NCBI GenBank assembly: GCA_021770755.1
Contig: JAETQI010000020.1
Span: 1 to 64,000, forward strand
Direction of reading: 5' to 3'
Origin: Lachnospiraceae bacterium
GTDB lineage: Bacteria; Bacillota; Clostridia; Lachnospirales; Lachnospiraceae
Length of the DNA stretch: 64,000 nt
In this document: positions 36,064 to 45,322 of the stretch, in pieces
Numbering within the stretch: the stretch's first letter is position 1
Layout: each line of letters starts with the position of its first letter
The notes under the pieces: model-generated
What the model was told of the DNA's origin: nothing
Database searches by the model: none
What the model saw: only the letters and a program-made list of their open reading frames with translations
Made by a program: the position numbers and the translations under genes

Positions 36064-36447
36064 ATGAACATGATCGGAACACAGAATATAGAGACCAAAC
36101 GGTGTCTGCTGAGAAGGATCCGCCCCGAAGACTACAAGATGATGTATGAGAACTGGGCAAAATATGAATCCGTCTGCAGATATTTTCCGTTTGATCCGAT
36201 TGAAGAGATAACGGTCTACAGAGAAAAAGTACGAAACTGGTCCAAAAATTACGAATCAGATACCTACTTTCACTGGGTGATCGAATCCAAAGAAAATCAG
36301 CAACTGATCGGAACGATCAATCTGGGGAATCTTGAGGCATCCTGCCATATGTCTGATACTGCCCAATATGCGGTTCTCCGGCAGGATTATGACGCGCTGA
36401 CTTCTTCTGCGGATCAACAAGATGATACCCCAGCTTCACTTCCCTGA
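36064..36447 (+). pseudogene. Truncated GNAT (RimJ/RimL-like) acetyltransferase
   Basis: From ATG 36064 (GGAAGG upstream) the first about 98 residues read as a RimJ-type N-acetyltransferase: TKRCLLRRIRPEDYKMMYEN, YFHWVIESKENQQLIGTINL, GNLEASCHMSDT. The acetyl-CoA-binding motif A that should follow is missing. The frame continues into sequence opposite the LacI gene end and stops at 36447. This looks like a deletion that removed the 3' half and joined it to the next gene. Confidence 0.7.
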
Positions 36448-37378
36448 CAGCGCTCTCTTCATGGCGCAGCAGGCTCATCAGCATCGTGACAGCAAGCCCG
36501 CCGCTCTTCTCATAGAAATAGTGAACCGTGACAAGAGGCGGCGTTGTCACCCGCGCCAGCTCAGAGTCCCCATGACCTGCGACCAGGATCTGCTCCGGCA
36601 CATGGATCCCCTGCTCCCGCAAATACTGCATCGCACCGACTGCCATCGCGTCTGTCGCACAGATCAGCCCGTCCAGATCCTTCCATTTTTTCAGCAGCTC
36701 CCCGGTTTTCTCATACCCGGAGGCAAGCGAAAATTCCGCTGTCACAAAGTGATCAGCGAACCTCTCAAAGCCCATGTCGCACACCGCATCCCGAAATCCC
36801 TGGTATCTTGCCGCTCCCGCCGCCTGATCCTGCTGCATCGCACCAAGAAACCCCAGATTTTTCCTGCCTTTTTCCAGAAACAGTTTTGTGAGGTCGTATG
36901 TGGCATGGTAATCATCATGGTAGATACAGTAATAATTTGGCAGATGCTGCCCCACGATCACGACCGGAACGGACAGTGTTTTCAGCACCCGTTTATGCTC
37001 CGCCGTAAACACTGTTGCCGCCAGGATCACACCGTCCACCTGCTTATCATGGAAGGCGTTCAGGTACTCCACTTCCTTCTTCGGATCATTCTGGGTGACT
37101 GCGAGGAGCATCTGATATTCACTTTCATTCAGTGCCGAAAGGATCCCCTCCACGATCCTGCCAATGGAAGCGGAGGTGATCTTTGGCACGATCACTCCGA
37201 TCATCTTTGTCTTCTTTGTCCGAAGTGTCTGCGCCTGCAGGGAGGGACGGTAGCCCGTCTCCTCCACAACCTTGCGGATCGCCTCCTGTTTTTCCTCCGA
37301 AATATAGCCGTTGTTAAAATAGCGTGAAACCGCGGCGCTTGATACGCCGGCACGCCTCGCAATCTCCTTGATGTTCAT
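36317..37378 (-). CDS. LacI-family transcriptional regulator with altered C-terminus
   Basis: This 353-residue regulator has the LacI helix-turn-helix IKEIARRAGVSSAAVSRYF (3-21), hinge RPSLQAQTLR and a sugar-binding domain (MIGVIVPKITSASIG, GVILAATVF, DGLICATDAMAVGAM). The normal domain ends near VKLGYHLVD (about 322). The final 31 residues are encoded by DNA antisense to the truncated GNAT gene, so they are probably acquired. It follows the amylosucrase-like gene by 15 bases and resembles sucrose-operon repressors (ScrR type). Confidence 0.88.
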   Translation of the reverse strand: MNIKEIARRAGVSSAAVSRYFNNGYISEEKQEAIRKVVEETGYRPSLQAQTLRTKKTKMIGVIVPKITSASIGRIVEGILSALNESEYQMLLAVTQNDPKKEVEYLNAFHDKQVDGVILAATVFTAEHKRVLKTLSVPVVIVGQHLPNYYCIYHDDYHATYDLTKLFLEKGRKNLGFLGAMQQDQAAGAARYQGFRDAVCDMGFERFADHFVTAEFSLASGYEKTGELLKKWKDLDGLICATDAMAVGAMQYLREQGIHVPEQILVAGHGDSELARVTTPPLVTVHYFYEKSGGLAVTMLMSLLRHEESAVREVKLGYHLVDPQKKSARHNPAGEPHIGQYQTYGRMPQDSPD

Positions 37379-37393
37379 CGCATCCGCCCTCTT

Positions 37394-39232
37394 TTATTTC
37401 TTTTTCATATAAAAATATCCGTATGCCGGCACAAGAACCTCGACAGGTTTGATCGCTTTTCCCGAGATCAGTTCTGTATAGTCGCCATCGTCCTCATAAA
37501 TCCATGCCGTCTTGTCATACTCACTGAAATTAAACAAGCCGATCAGCTTCTCGCCGTCATAATATCTGCCGATGCACAGCACAGACGGATCCCTTGTCTC
37601 GATCGTCCATGTGTCAGCGCCTGACACAAACACTTTTTCCGACTTGCGGATCTGTTCCAACCGCTTTAATCCCTGAAACATTTTTCCCGCTACAGTGTCC
37701 GTATCCTTCACATGCGCCGCCAGCTTCCAGTTCATCGCCCCGCGATGGAGATATCTGGAGTCAGCCGCCTTGTTTGGATCATCCTTATATGTATAGTCAT
37801 TCACCTGCCCGATCTCGTCCCCGCTGTATAGAACCGGGATCCCCGACTGCATGAACATATACGCATGGAGCATCAGATCCATCTGTACCGCGCGCTCCAT
37901 CGCGGCGGCATCCTGCTCAAAACCAGCCTTCTCCACGCCGCACATAGACGCCGTCGTCCCGCAGAAGCGGGCGTCGCCCGTGACCGGATCCGCATTGTAA
38001 AGCTCCCCGCGGCTGCAACTATCCCCGTCGTATCCCTGAAAGTAATCGTTCAGGTATTTTTTGTGCGCCCTCTCTTCCATGCCGTCCATTTTAAGCGTCG
38101 CATAGTCGAGTCCCCAGCCGATATCATCATGACAGCGCAGATAGTTCAGGAACACATAGTCTTTTGGCAGTGCATTCACGATATCCAACTGTTTTTTCAG
38201 CAGCTTGACATCCCGTGTCGCCACAGTATGCCATGTTGTCGCCATCGTTGTAACATTGTAGAGCATATGGCATTCCGGTTTCTCCACCGTGCCAAAGTAG
38301 GGCGTCACCTTCTCCGGCTCCATGACCACCTCTCCAAGCAGCAACACGCCCGGGCAAACGATCTCACTGATCATACGCATCATGCGGACGATCGTGTGCA
38401 CCTGCAGCAGATTGCGGCACGGCGTGTTCAGTTCCTTCCATATATATGGTACTGCATCGATGCGGATGATATCGATCCCCCTGTTTGCGAGATAGAGGAA
38501 ATTGTACATCATCTCGTTAAATACTCTCGGATTCTTGTAATTCAGATCCCACTGGTAAGGGTAAAAGGTGGTCATCACGTAGTGCCCGATATCCGGAAGC
38601 CATGTAAAATTCCCCGGGGCAGTCGTGGGAAACACCTGCGGCACTGTCTTTTCATACATGGCAGGTTCCTCGGCGTTGTTGAAGAAAAAGTAGCGGCTCA
38701 TGTACTCCCCGTCTCCCTGGCGCGCCTTTTTCGCCCACTCATGATCCTCCGAAGTGTGGTTCATGACAAAGTCCATGCAGACATTGATGCCCTTCTTATG
38801 GCAGGCGGCAGTCAGGCTGTCCAGATCTTCCATGCTTCCCAGCTTTGGCTGCACCTTGCGGAAATCCGACACCGCATACCCTCCGTCGGACCGTCCTTCC
38901 GGCGTGTCAAGAAACGGCATCAGATGGACATAGTTCACATTGCACGCTTCGATGTAGTCAAGCTTCGACTCCACACCCTTCATATTGCCTGCAAAGTTGT
39001 CAATATAGAACATCATACCGAGCATGTCGTTGAGCTTATACCAGTTATGGTCTGCTTCCCGCTTCTGGTCACTTGTCTTTAATTCCTTGTTCCTCTTCTG
39101 ATAAAACGCCCACATGCTGTCACACAGCTCCGCAAACATGGAATCATTGTCATACAATTCCATATAGAGCCAGCGCAGTTCGTCATGATGGCGTGCCAGT
39201 CTTTCCTGATAAATACGTTCTTCCCTTTTCAC
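37394..39232 (-). CDS. GH13 amylosucrase-like/sucrose-active glycosidase
   Basis: This 612-residue alpha-amylase-superfamily enzyme resembles amylosucrase by sequence blocks: N-terminal helical region, VNYVHLMPFLDTPEGRSDGG, FVMNHTSEDHEWAKKARQGD, nucleophile Asp in GIDIIRIDAVPYIWK, acid/base Glu in LLLGEVVM and third acid in LRCHDDIGWG. Such enzymes act on sucrose, either polymerising glucose or hydrolysing. No signal peptide is seen, so it works on imported sugar. It lies between a Crh-like gene and a LacI-type regulator, which fits a sugar-controlled operon. Confidence 0.87.
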   Translation of the reverse strand: MKREERIYQERLARHHDELRWLYMELYDNDSMFAELCDSMWAFYQKRNKELKTSDQKREADHNWYKLNDMLGMMFYIDNFAGNMKGVESKLDYIEACNVNYVHLMPFLDTPEGRSDGGYAVSDFRKVQPKLGSMEDLDSLTAACHKKGINVCMDFVMNHTSEDHEWAKKARQGDGEYMSRYFFFNNAEEPAMYEKTVPQVFPTTAPGNFTWLPDIGHYVMTTFYPYQWDLNYKNPRVFNEMMYNFLYLANRGIDIIRIDAVPYIWKELNTPCRNLLQVHTIVRMMRMISEIVCPGVLLLGEVVMEPEKVTPYFGTVEKPECHMLYNVTTMATTWHTVATRDVKLLKKQLDIVNALPKDYVFLNYLRCHDDIGWGLDYATLKMDGMEERAHKKYLNDYFQGYDGDSCSRGELYNADPVTGDARFCGTTASMCGVEKAGFEQDAAAMERAVQMDLMLHAYMFMQSGIPVLYSGDEIGQVNDYTYKDDPNKAADSRYLHRGAMNWKLAAHVKDTDTVAGKMFQGLKRLEQIRKSEKVFVSGADTWTIETRDPSVLCIGRYYDGEKLIGLFNFSEYDKTAWIYEDDGDYTELISGKAIKPVEVLVPAYGYFYMKKK

Positions 39233-39287
39233 AGCATTTCCCTCCTACACAAATGATATTTCAAAAAACCTTCCCCTTCTCCTGAAA

Positions 39288-39533
39288 CTATGCCTTCGAG
39301 TACAGAAACGGCGCGATCTTCTCCTGGATCTCCGTGTCACTTTCCGATTCATTTAAGTGATATCTCAACCTGAGGGGACCTGACAGATCCAATGCCATCA
39401 CGCCAAGTATGGACTTCGCGTCAACGATCCGCTGTCCGGAACCCAGATCGAAACTCGTATCAAATTTATTGATGACATTCACAAACTGTCTCACCTGATC
39501 TACACCATAAAATCGAATATGTACCTGCTGCAT
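39288..39533 (-). CDS. Crh-like HPr-fold protein (no His15, Ser46 motif kept)
   Basis: This 81-residue HPr-fold protein lacks the GIHARPA active-site loop; the matching region reads FYGVDQVRQF. It keeps the regulatory-serine motif DAKSILGVMALDL, with Ser41 matching Ser46 of HPr. Bacillus Crh has the same logic: it cannot carry phosphate for PTS but can be phosphorylated by HPr kinase and act with CcpA. ATG 39533 follows AGGAAGGA. It is first in the operon with the amylosucrase-like and LacI genes. Confidence 0.82.
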   Translation of the reverse strand: MQQVHIRFYGVDQVRQFVNVINKFDTSFDLGSGQRIVDAKSILGVMALDLSGPLRLRYHLNESESDTEIQEKIAPFLYSKA

Positions 39534-39573
39534 AAAATCCTTCCTTTCCCTGTTGTTTGAATTAACTTCTGTA

Positions 39574-39686
39574 TGCAATCGATTTCATTTACAGCATTAT
39601 CATATCCCATAAAATACCAATTGTAAATTGACATTTTTCATAACTTTTTGATCATTTTTTTATGAAACGTTGTGTAATCGTTTTCA
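39574..39686 (-). promoter_or_regulatory. Two cre/LacI-type operators about 99 bp apart
   Basis: TGCAATCGATTTCA (39574-39587) and TGTAATCGTTTTCA (39673-39686) agree at 12 of 14 positions, are in the same orientation, and on the minus strand fit the catabolite-responsive element pattern TGNAANCGNNNNCA. They flank the promoter at 39599-39627. Either CcpA or the LacI-type protein of this operon could bind both and loop the DNA. Confidence 0.7.
39599..39627 (-). promoter_or_regulatory. Promoter of the Crh-like/amylosucrase/LacI operon
   Basis: On the minus strand TTTACA (39627-39622), a 17-base spacer and TATGAT (39604-39599) precede the ATG at 39533 by about 65 bases. Confidence 0.7.
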
Positions 39687-39770
39687 TATATCGTCAATTA
39701 CCGATCCATTTTCTATGGTCTGGTCCTTCGCCAAAATAACCGCTAAATGTGTTGTCAATGCTTTTATGTA

Positions 39771-39798
39771 TTGAATGCAGGCTCTGTTATGATATAAT
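39771..39798 (+). promoter_or_regulatory. Promoter of the DUF4091/serine hydrolase pair
   Basis: TTGAAT (39771-39776), a 16-base spacer and an extended -10 TGATATAAT (TATAAT 39793-39798) lie 36 bases before ATG 39834. Confidence 0.7.
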
Positions 39799-39833
39799 AA
39801 ACTTATCTGGATTGGACTGGAGGTGTGTAAATC

Positions 39834-41525
39834 ATGAATTTTATTGAATTAAAATGCGTCAGTTCACTGACCAAAGTATTTCCGGACACAGACTTAAAGG
39901 AACCGCCATACCTGTGCGGCTCCGCGCTGCGAAACGAAGTTTTTTCCTTTCAGGCTGCCTACCGGTCCGACCGGCTGGTCAAGAGGCTGCATGTCAAAAT
40001 TGATACTGGGAGTCCCGCGCTCGATCCCCTGATTCACAGCGTCGGGCTTGTACCGTCGGAGCTGCCATCCTATGGCAACGGGGACGATTTTGTACTGCGC
40101 AATACGCCGGGGCTCTATCCTGACCCATTATACCCAATTACCACGGATACGGAACTGTACGCTTATCCCAGACAATGGCGTTCCCTATGGATAACCCTCC
40201 GTGTCGGTAAAGAAGCCAAACCCGGAAACTATCAGATCAGGATCACGCTTTATGGAAAAGACAACTCAACCTTTGGCAGAAATTCAGAATGGTATGGCGA
40301 AAGTGTCTTTACCTTATCCATCCTGCCGCCGGAACTGCCAAAACAGCAGATTCCACACACAGAATGGTTTTCTGCCGACTGCATCAGCACATGGTATGGT
40401 CTCACGCCCCTCTCGCCGCCCTGGTGGGATATCATAAGCGCTTATGTGCGCAATGCCGCCGAACATGGTATCAATATGCTTCTGACCCCGGTTTTCACAC
40501 CTCCGGTTGAGACGAAGGCAGACACGGAACGCCTGACCATCCAACTGGTTGACATCCGCAAAAACGGCAGCAGATACCACTTTGATTTTGAAGATCTCGG
40601 GAAGTGGATTGACATGGGTCTGGAAAATGGAATCGAGTACTTCGAGATGCCGCATCTGTTTACACAGTGGGGCGCACAGTTCACCCCCAAAATTATCGTG
40701 CGCGAAAACAACGAACTTCAACCGATGTTTGGCTGGCATATCCCATCGGAATCTCCTGCATACCTGGAGTTCCTGGAACAATTCCTGCCCGCGCTGACGG
40801 ATTACCTCGACAGCAGGCTGGATCCCGGCCACGTCTTTTTCCATATTTCCGACGAACCCGGCGAGGACAGTCTGGAACGGTACGGCAGACTGAGCGCATT
40901 TGTGAAAAACCTGATCGGGGCACATCCCATCATGGACGCGCTATCCGAATACGCCCTGTTTGAAAAAAGCACGCTGACAATTCCTGTGACGGCGACGGAT
41001 GCCCTTGAACCTTTTATCGAAAAAAATGTTGAGAATCTGTGGGCTTATTATGCATGCCTGCAATATCAGGATTCCCTGTCCAACCGGTTCTTTGCCCTGC
41101 CGTCGAACCGTAACAGGATACTGGGAATACAGCTTTACAGACACAACATCAAGGGATTCCTGCACTGGGGCTATAACCACTGGTATTCCGGACTTTCTGT
41201 AAAAAAGATAAATCCTTTTCTGAACACCGATGCCGATGCATGTTTCCCGTCCGGCGACGCCTATCTGGTGTACCCCGGTGCGCACGGTCCTGTCAACTCC
41301 ATACGAATCGAAGTGCTCCGTGAAGCCTTTCAGGATTACCGGGCCCTGCAGCTACTGGAATCCCTGATCGGCAGAACGGAAACACAAAAATTACTGGAAA
41401 AGGATATTATGCCCATCACTTTCCGACAATATCCGCATGATCCTGAATGGCTTTTAACCATGCGGGAAACGATCAATAATATGTTATACACCATTCTAAA
41501 GGAGACAACTTATGCTTACCTTTGA
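39834..41525 (+). CDS. DUF4091 (GH123-like) putative glycoside hydrolase
   Basis: This 563-residue protein has an N-terminal beta-rich part (FIELKCVSSLTKVFPDT to about 150) and a barrel-like domain with the acidic cluster FFHISDEPGEDSLERY (about 340-355). It ends with the DUF4091-type region (FLHWGYNHWYSG and YLVYPG, with LREAFQDYRALQ). The DEPGED acids are candidate catalytic residues, as in GH123 hexosaminidases. There is no signal peptide. GGAGGTG precedes ATG 39834. It is coupled to the next gene by a 14-base overlap. Confidence 0.78.
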   Translation: MNFIELKCVSSLTKVFPDTDLKEPPYLCGSALRNEVFSFQAAYRSDRLVKRLHVKIDTGSPALDPLIHSVGLVPSELPSYGNGDDFVLRNTPGLYPDPLYPITTDTELYAYPRQWRSLWITLRVGKEAKPGNYQIRITLYGKDNSTFGRNSEWYGESVFTLSILPPELPKQQIPHTEWFSADCISTWYGLTPLSPPWWDIISAYVRNAAEHGINMLLTPVFTPPVETKADTERLTIQLVDIRKNGSRYHFDFEDLGKWIDMGLENGIEYFEMPHLFTQWGAQFTPKIIVRENNELQPMFGWHIPSESPAYLEFLEQFLPALTDYLDSRLDPGHVFFHISDEPGEDSLERYGRLSAFVKNLIGAHPIMDALSEYALFEKSTLTIPVTATDALEPFIEKNVENLWAYYACLQYQDSLSNRFFALPSNRNRILGIQLYRHNIKGFLHWGYNHWYSGLSVKKINPFLNTDADACFPSGDAYLVYPGAHGPVNSIRIEVLREAFQDYRALQLLESLIGRTETQKLLEKDIMPITFRQYPHDPEWLLTMRETINNMLYTILKETTYAYL

Positions 41526-42951
41526 AAGATCCACACCGGAGGAAACCGGCATTCCCAGTGAATGTATCGTCCATATGATCAAAAGGCTGCAAAGACACCA
41601 GATCCCCATGCACAGCCTTCTTCTCATGCGCCATGACAAGCTTGTCTTTGAGGGCTACTATGCCCCCTGCACAGCGGACAGCCTGCACCGCATGTTTTCC
41701 ATCAGCAAGAGCTTTACCTCCATCGCGGTCGGTCTGCTCGCTGATGAAGGAAAACTTTCATTAGATGACCCCATCATCGCGTATTTTCCGGAAAAGCTGC
41801 CCGCCAAAGAGAACATACACCCATGGATCGCCCAGATGACCATCAAAGACATGCTGATGATGCGCTCCTGCCACGCATCCACCACATACAAGCTCGACAT
41901 GGCATCAGACTGGGTGGCAAGCTTCTTTACCACTCCGCCCACGCACGCTCCGGGGACAGTATTTCACTATGACACGTCTGCCGCGCACACGCTCTGTGCT
42001 CTCGTGGAAAAGCTGTCCGGCCGGTGCATGCTTGATTATTTAAAAGAAAAACTGCACATCCTTGGCTTTTCAGAAAGATCCTATATGCTCAAAGATCCCT
42101 TTGGAATATCGATGGGCGGCAGCGGTCTGGTCGCGCTTCCTTCCGATCTGATGAGATTCGGTTATCTGATCGCGCACAGAGGGCATGTCCTTGGAGAACA
42201 GCTCCTGTCATCCTCCTATATCGATCTGGCCGTATCTCCCCTGACTGCCACCTGCGTGACAGGCCCTCTGCCGAGCGAGGCACAGGGATACGGTCTGCAG
42301 TTCTGGCGCAATGAGCGGAATGGTTTTACCTGCTACGGAATGGGCGGACAGCTCATCATCTTTCTGCCCGACTGCGACCTCATCTGCGTGACGACCGCGG
42401 ATACGCAGAGCATACAGGGCGGCAACCAGCAGATCTACGATGCGCTGTATGAAGAGATCCTTCCGTATTTACAGGAAGATGCACTCCCTCATGACCCGGC
42501 GGCAGAACAAAGACTTCACGATACGCTCGCCTCCCTTACCATAGCCCCCCTGGAAAGCACTGTCCCGCCGGAAATCTATTCCCGCATCAATGGCAGGTTA
42601 TTTCAGGTGCAGACAGCAGATTCCGTTTTTCAGGATTTCAGCGTCCGCATCAGCGAAGATAACGGCACGCTGTCCTTCACCCGCGAACATGCAGTTTATG
42701 ATATCCACTTTGGCATTGGCAAGATGCAGACCGGCATTTTCCCGATCTATGACCTGCGCTATGCCGCAAGCGGCGCATGGCTATTTGACGGTACATTGCT
42801 CATCAGGGTACACATCATCGACGCGTATGTCGGCTGTGTGCAGTTCCAGTTGTCCTTCCACGGCGATGAACTCACCCTCTTCATGACCAGGAAAGAAGAG
42901 AGCCTCTTCCATGAATTCCAGGGACACCTTCACTGCAAAATGCCATCATAA
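41512..42951 (+). CDS. Serine hydrolase of the class C beta-lactamase/esterase family
   Basis: This 479-residue protein contains the SxxK motif SISK in MFSISKSFTSIAVGLLADEG (serine near 65) and a Tyr-containing second motif in FHYDTSAAHTLCALVEK (about 148-165). GMGGQLIIFLPD stands in place of the usual KTG/HGG region. A C-terminal extension of about 130 residues forms a separate beta domain. Its action on a peptide or ester substrate is unknown. AAGGAG precedes ATG 41512 inside the end of the DUF4091 gene, so both are co-expressed. Confidence 0.82.
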   Translation: MLTFERSTPEETGIPSECIVHMIKRLQRHQIPMHSLLLMRHDKLVFEGYYAPCTADSLHRMFSISKSFTSIAVGLLADEGKLSLDDPIIAYFPEKLPAKENIHPWIAQMTIKDMLMMRSCHASTTYKLDMASDWVASFFTTPPTHAPGTVFHYDTSAAHTLCALVEKLSGRCMLDYLKEKLHILGFSERSYMLKDPFGISMGGSGLVALPSDLMRFGYLIAHRGHVLGEQLLSSSYIDLAVSPLTATCVTGPLPSEAQGYGLQFWRNERNGFTCYGMGGQLIIFLPDCDLICVTTADTQSIQGGNQQIYDALYEEILPYLQEDALPHDPAAEQRLHDTLASLTIAPLESTVPPEIYSRINGRLFQVQTADSVFQDFSVRISEDNGTLSFTREHAVYDIHFGIGKMQTGIFPIYDLRYAASGAWLFDGTLLIRVHIIDAYVGCVQFQLSFHGDELTLFMTRKEESLFHEFQGHLHCKMPS

Positions 42952-42958
42952 ACACTTC

Positions 42959-43831
42959 TTATAAACATGTCCTTAAAAACTGTACAGTAAACGCTGTCCG
43001 CACACCGGGCCTGCTTACGAGCGTAACATCGCCGCCCATCTGGTTTGCGAGACTCTTCGCGATGGTAAGCCCCAGGCCGTTTCCCTGTATGCTGCGGCTG
43101 CGGGAATCTTCCATCGTGTAAAGTCTCTCAAACACACTGGCGGCGAACTGTTTTTCGATCCCTTTTCCCCTGTCCACGACATCCACAAAGACATGATCGC
43201 GCTCCTCCCGCAGAAAAAGACCTATATACTTTCCGTCACTGCCGTATCGTATGACATTCGACACAAGATTGCTCAGGATCCGGTTGACCGCCTCCCCATC
43301 GCCCATGATAAAAACAGGCTGCTCCGGAATAGCGATCTCCACCTCGAAGTCCTTCTGGATCAGAAGTTCATAGAAACCAAGAATATTCTCCCTGCACAGT
43401 TCACAGATATCGATCTTCGCCATCTCGATCTTCTTGTCGCCCGCTTCCAGCTTTGCCAGCGTAAAAAACTGGTCGATCAGCTCCATCACCTGTTTTGCCT
43501 TCGCCTCCACCTTCTCGAGTGTCTCATCCCCGTGCCCCTCATTCTGAGGTTCTCTTAAACGCATGATCTCCAGATATCCGAGTATGACCGTCAGCGGCGT
43601 CTTGATATCGTGCGAGATGTTCGCGAGCATCTTCTTGGAGGCAATCTCCTGCTTTCTGAAATCCGCCTTCATTTTCTGTCTGTCCAACAACAGCAGATTG
43701 ATCTGTCCGCACAGATCCATCAATATCTTGTCATCCGTAAAGACCATGACCTGTTCCTCGCTGTCATTTTCCAGTATATCCGACAGTTTGTCCGTGATCT
43801 CTCTCAGTTTTGCCCGTGTTCCCCTGTTCAT
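42959..43831 (-). CDS. Soluble sensor histidine kinase without membrane segments
   Basis: This 290-residue kinase has the phospho-acceptor box ANISHDIKTPLTVILGY (about 82-98), the N box NRILSNLVSNVIRYGSDG, and G boxes DRGKGI and GNGLGLTIAKSLANQMGG. Nothing hydrophobic precedes the histidine box: the N-terminal about 75 residues are charged and helical. Such small kinases probably sense through a partner protein, here perhaps the nearby ABC transporter. Its ATG overlaps the response-regulator stop (ATGA). Confidence 0.9.
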   Translation of the reverse strand: MNRGTRAKLREITDKLSDILENDSEEQVMVFTDDKILMDLCGQINLLLLDRQKMKADFRKQEIASKKMLANISHDIKTPLTVILGYLEIMRLREPQNEGHGDETLEKVEAKAKQVMELIDQFFTLAKLEAGDKKIEMAKIDICELCRENILGFYELLIQKDFEVEIAIPEQPVFIMGDGEAVNRILSNLVSNVIRYGSDGKYIGLFLREERDHVFVDVVDRGKGIEKQFAASVFERLYTMEDSRSRSIQGNGLGLTIAKSLANQMGGDVTLVSRPGVRTAFTVQFLRTCL

Positions 43832-44520
43832 TCCAGATCCCCCAGTTTGTAGCCGATCCCCCACACGGTAACGACATACTTTGGATCGCGCGGATTGTCC
43901 TCGATCTTGTTGCGCAGTCTGCTGATGTGGACATTGACCGCATTCTCGTCTCCCATGTAGGCGTCCTTCCACACAATAGAGTACATCTGTTCTTTCGTGT
44001 AGACCTTCTTCGGATTTTTCATGAGCAGATGCAGGATCTCGAATTCTTTTGCCGTCAGCTCGATCTTCTCCCCATCCTTCATGACGGAGTAGTCGCTTGT
44101 ATTGAGCGTCAGCGCCCCTTTTGTGATCATATCCTCCTCCGTGGCAGCACCCGCCGCATACTGCGTATTCCGCCGGATATTCGCCTTGATCCTGGCAAGC
44201 ACCTCCGTGACAGAAAACGGCTTCGTGACATAGTCGTCCGCCCCGAGCCCGAGCCCCAATGCCTTGTCCGAATCCGTGTCCTTTGCGGAGATGATCATGA
44301 TCGGCACCGTGCTCGCCGCCCTGATCGTCTTCATGACCTCCATTCCGCTGATCTTGGGGATCATCAGATCCAGTAACACGATACTGTACTCGTCTGCAAA
44401 AAACTTCTCACAGGCACTCTCCCCGTCATAGGCCGTCACGACCTCATAATCTTCCGTCATCAAAAAATTTTTCAGCATATCGCTGATCTCTGTATCGTCC
44501 TCAACCAAAAGTATCTTCAT
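43828..44520 (-). CDS. OmpR/PhoB-family response regulator
   Basis: This 230-residue regulator has a receiver with the acidic pair LLVEDDTE, phospho-acceptor Asp in IVLLDLMIPKISG (about 51), Thr/Ser switch and Lys in VTKPFSVTE. A winged-helix output domain follows (about 130-230; LTAKEFEILHLLMKNPKKVYTK and NAVNVHISRLRNKI). It pairs with the downstream kinase. Two promoters in the window (46292-46345 and 49036-49090) share 11-bp-spaced direct repeats of the kind OmpR-type regulators bind, so they are candidate targets. Confidence 0.94.
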   Translation of the reverse strand: MKILLVEDDTEISDMLKNFLMTEDYEVVTAYDGESACEKFFADEYSIVLLDLMIPKISGMEVMKTIRAASTVPIMIISAKDTDSDKALGLGLGADDYVTKPFSVTEVLARIKANIRRNTQYAAGAATEEDMITKGALTLNTSDYSVMKDGEKIELTAKEFEILHLLMKNPKKVYTKEQMYSIVWKDAYMGDENAVNVHISRLRNKIEDNPRDPKYVVTVWGIGYKLGDLE

Positions 44521-44586
44521 CGTTCATATTTCCTTTCGCTCATCCGCCTTCTATCTTACCACAATCTATACATTTTCGCCAGACGT

Positions 44587-44616
44587 GATCAGGCAGGGGA
44601 TTTCCCCTGCCTGATC
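44587..44616. terminator. Perfect hairpin between the ABC permease and response regulator genes
   Basis: GATCAGGCAGGGGA (44587-44600) pairs with TCCCCTGCCTGATC (44603-44616), a 14-bp stem. No long T tract follows on either strand, so it may be a weak terminator or an attenuating/processing hairpin. Confidence 0.55.
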
Positions 44617-44626
44617 AAATGCAGTC

Positions 44627-45322
44627 CTATATCAGATCCTTCGTCTCCACATTGCAGACAGACAGGTATACCGACGCTGCCGAAAGCACAAACAATATCA
44701 CAAAAAACAGTATATTATCGGTCAGTCTGACCGGCCCTATATTTCCATGCGTGAAGCAGACAAGGATCACAGCCGTCACGATCGTCGCCTTGGAGGACTT
44801 CATCTTCAGACCGACCGGCAGTGTGATGTAGGCAATGCTCACCATCGCCGCCGAGCGGAGCAGAAGATCGATCCAGAAAGACAGCGCCCCAAGCTCGAGA
44901 ATCGCAGTCGATATCCCCAGAAAAGGACCTGACAGCAGCAGAATGCCATAGATCAGCAGCTTGCTCGCGATCATCCCGGCCATGTTAAAGATCCACACCG
45001 CTGCCATCTGTGACAGCAGGATCTTCCTGCGCCTGATCGGATAAGAAAACATCAGGTGCATGGTCTTTTTGGCATAGGCGCTCACAATAAAGGACGCAAG
45101 CATAACCGCCGTAAAAACGATATAGACGACTTCGACAAAAAGCTTCACCATCGTTCCCACGATACCCATTCCATGCAGAAATACATCATCAACCTCCTCC
45201 GACTGCAGTTCTCCCGCCATCGGCAGGATCAGAAGCACAAGAACCGCCGTCATGACCGCCGCGTTCCTGACATATTTTAAGATATTATTTTTCTTCCATT
45301 CCAACCGTATCAGCTTCATCAT
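44627..45322 (-). CDS. ABC-2 type permease (bacitracin/lantibiotic exporter type)
   Basis: This 231-residue protein has about six membrane helices. It begins with MMKLIRLEWKKNNILKYVRN, the usual basic start of BcrB/LanG-type permeases, and has FSYPIRRRKILLSQM in the first cytoplasmic loop. It pairs with the ATPase (ATGA overlap). With the adjacent two-component system this resembles antimicrobial-peptide detoxification modules. The peptide recognised is unknown. Confidence 0.85.
   Translation of the reverse strand: MMKLIRLEWKKNNILKYVRNAAVMTAVLVLLILPMAGELQSEEVDDVFLHGMGIVGTMVKLFVEVVYIVFTAVMLASFIVSAYAKKTMHLMFSYPIRRRKILLSQMAAVWIFNMAGMIASKLLIYGILLLSGPFLGISTAILELGALSFWIDLLLRSAAMVSIAYITLPVGLKMKSSKATIVTAVILVCFTHGNIGPVRLTDNILFFVILFVLSAASVYLSVCNVETKDLI

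Noticed and set aside
44587-44616. Possible extra member of the two-hairpin repeat family
   Set aside because: It is a GGGG/CCCC hairpin of similar size but lacks GAGTAG arms, GCGCGC and hairpin 2, so it is unrelated.
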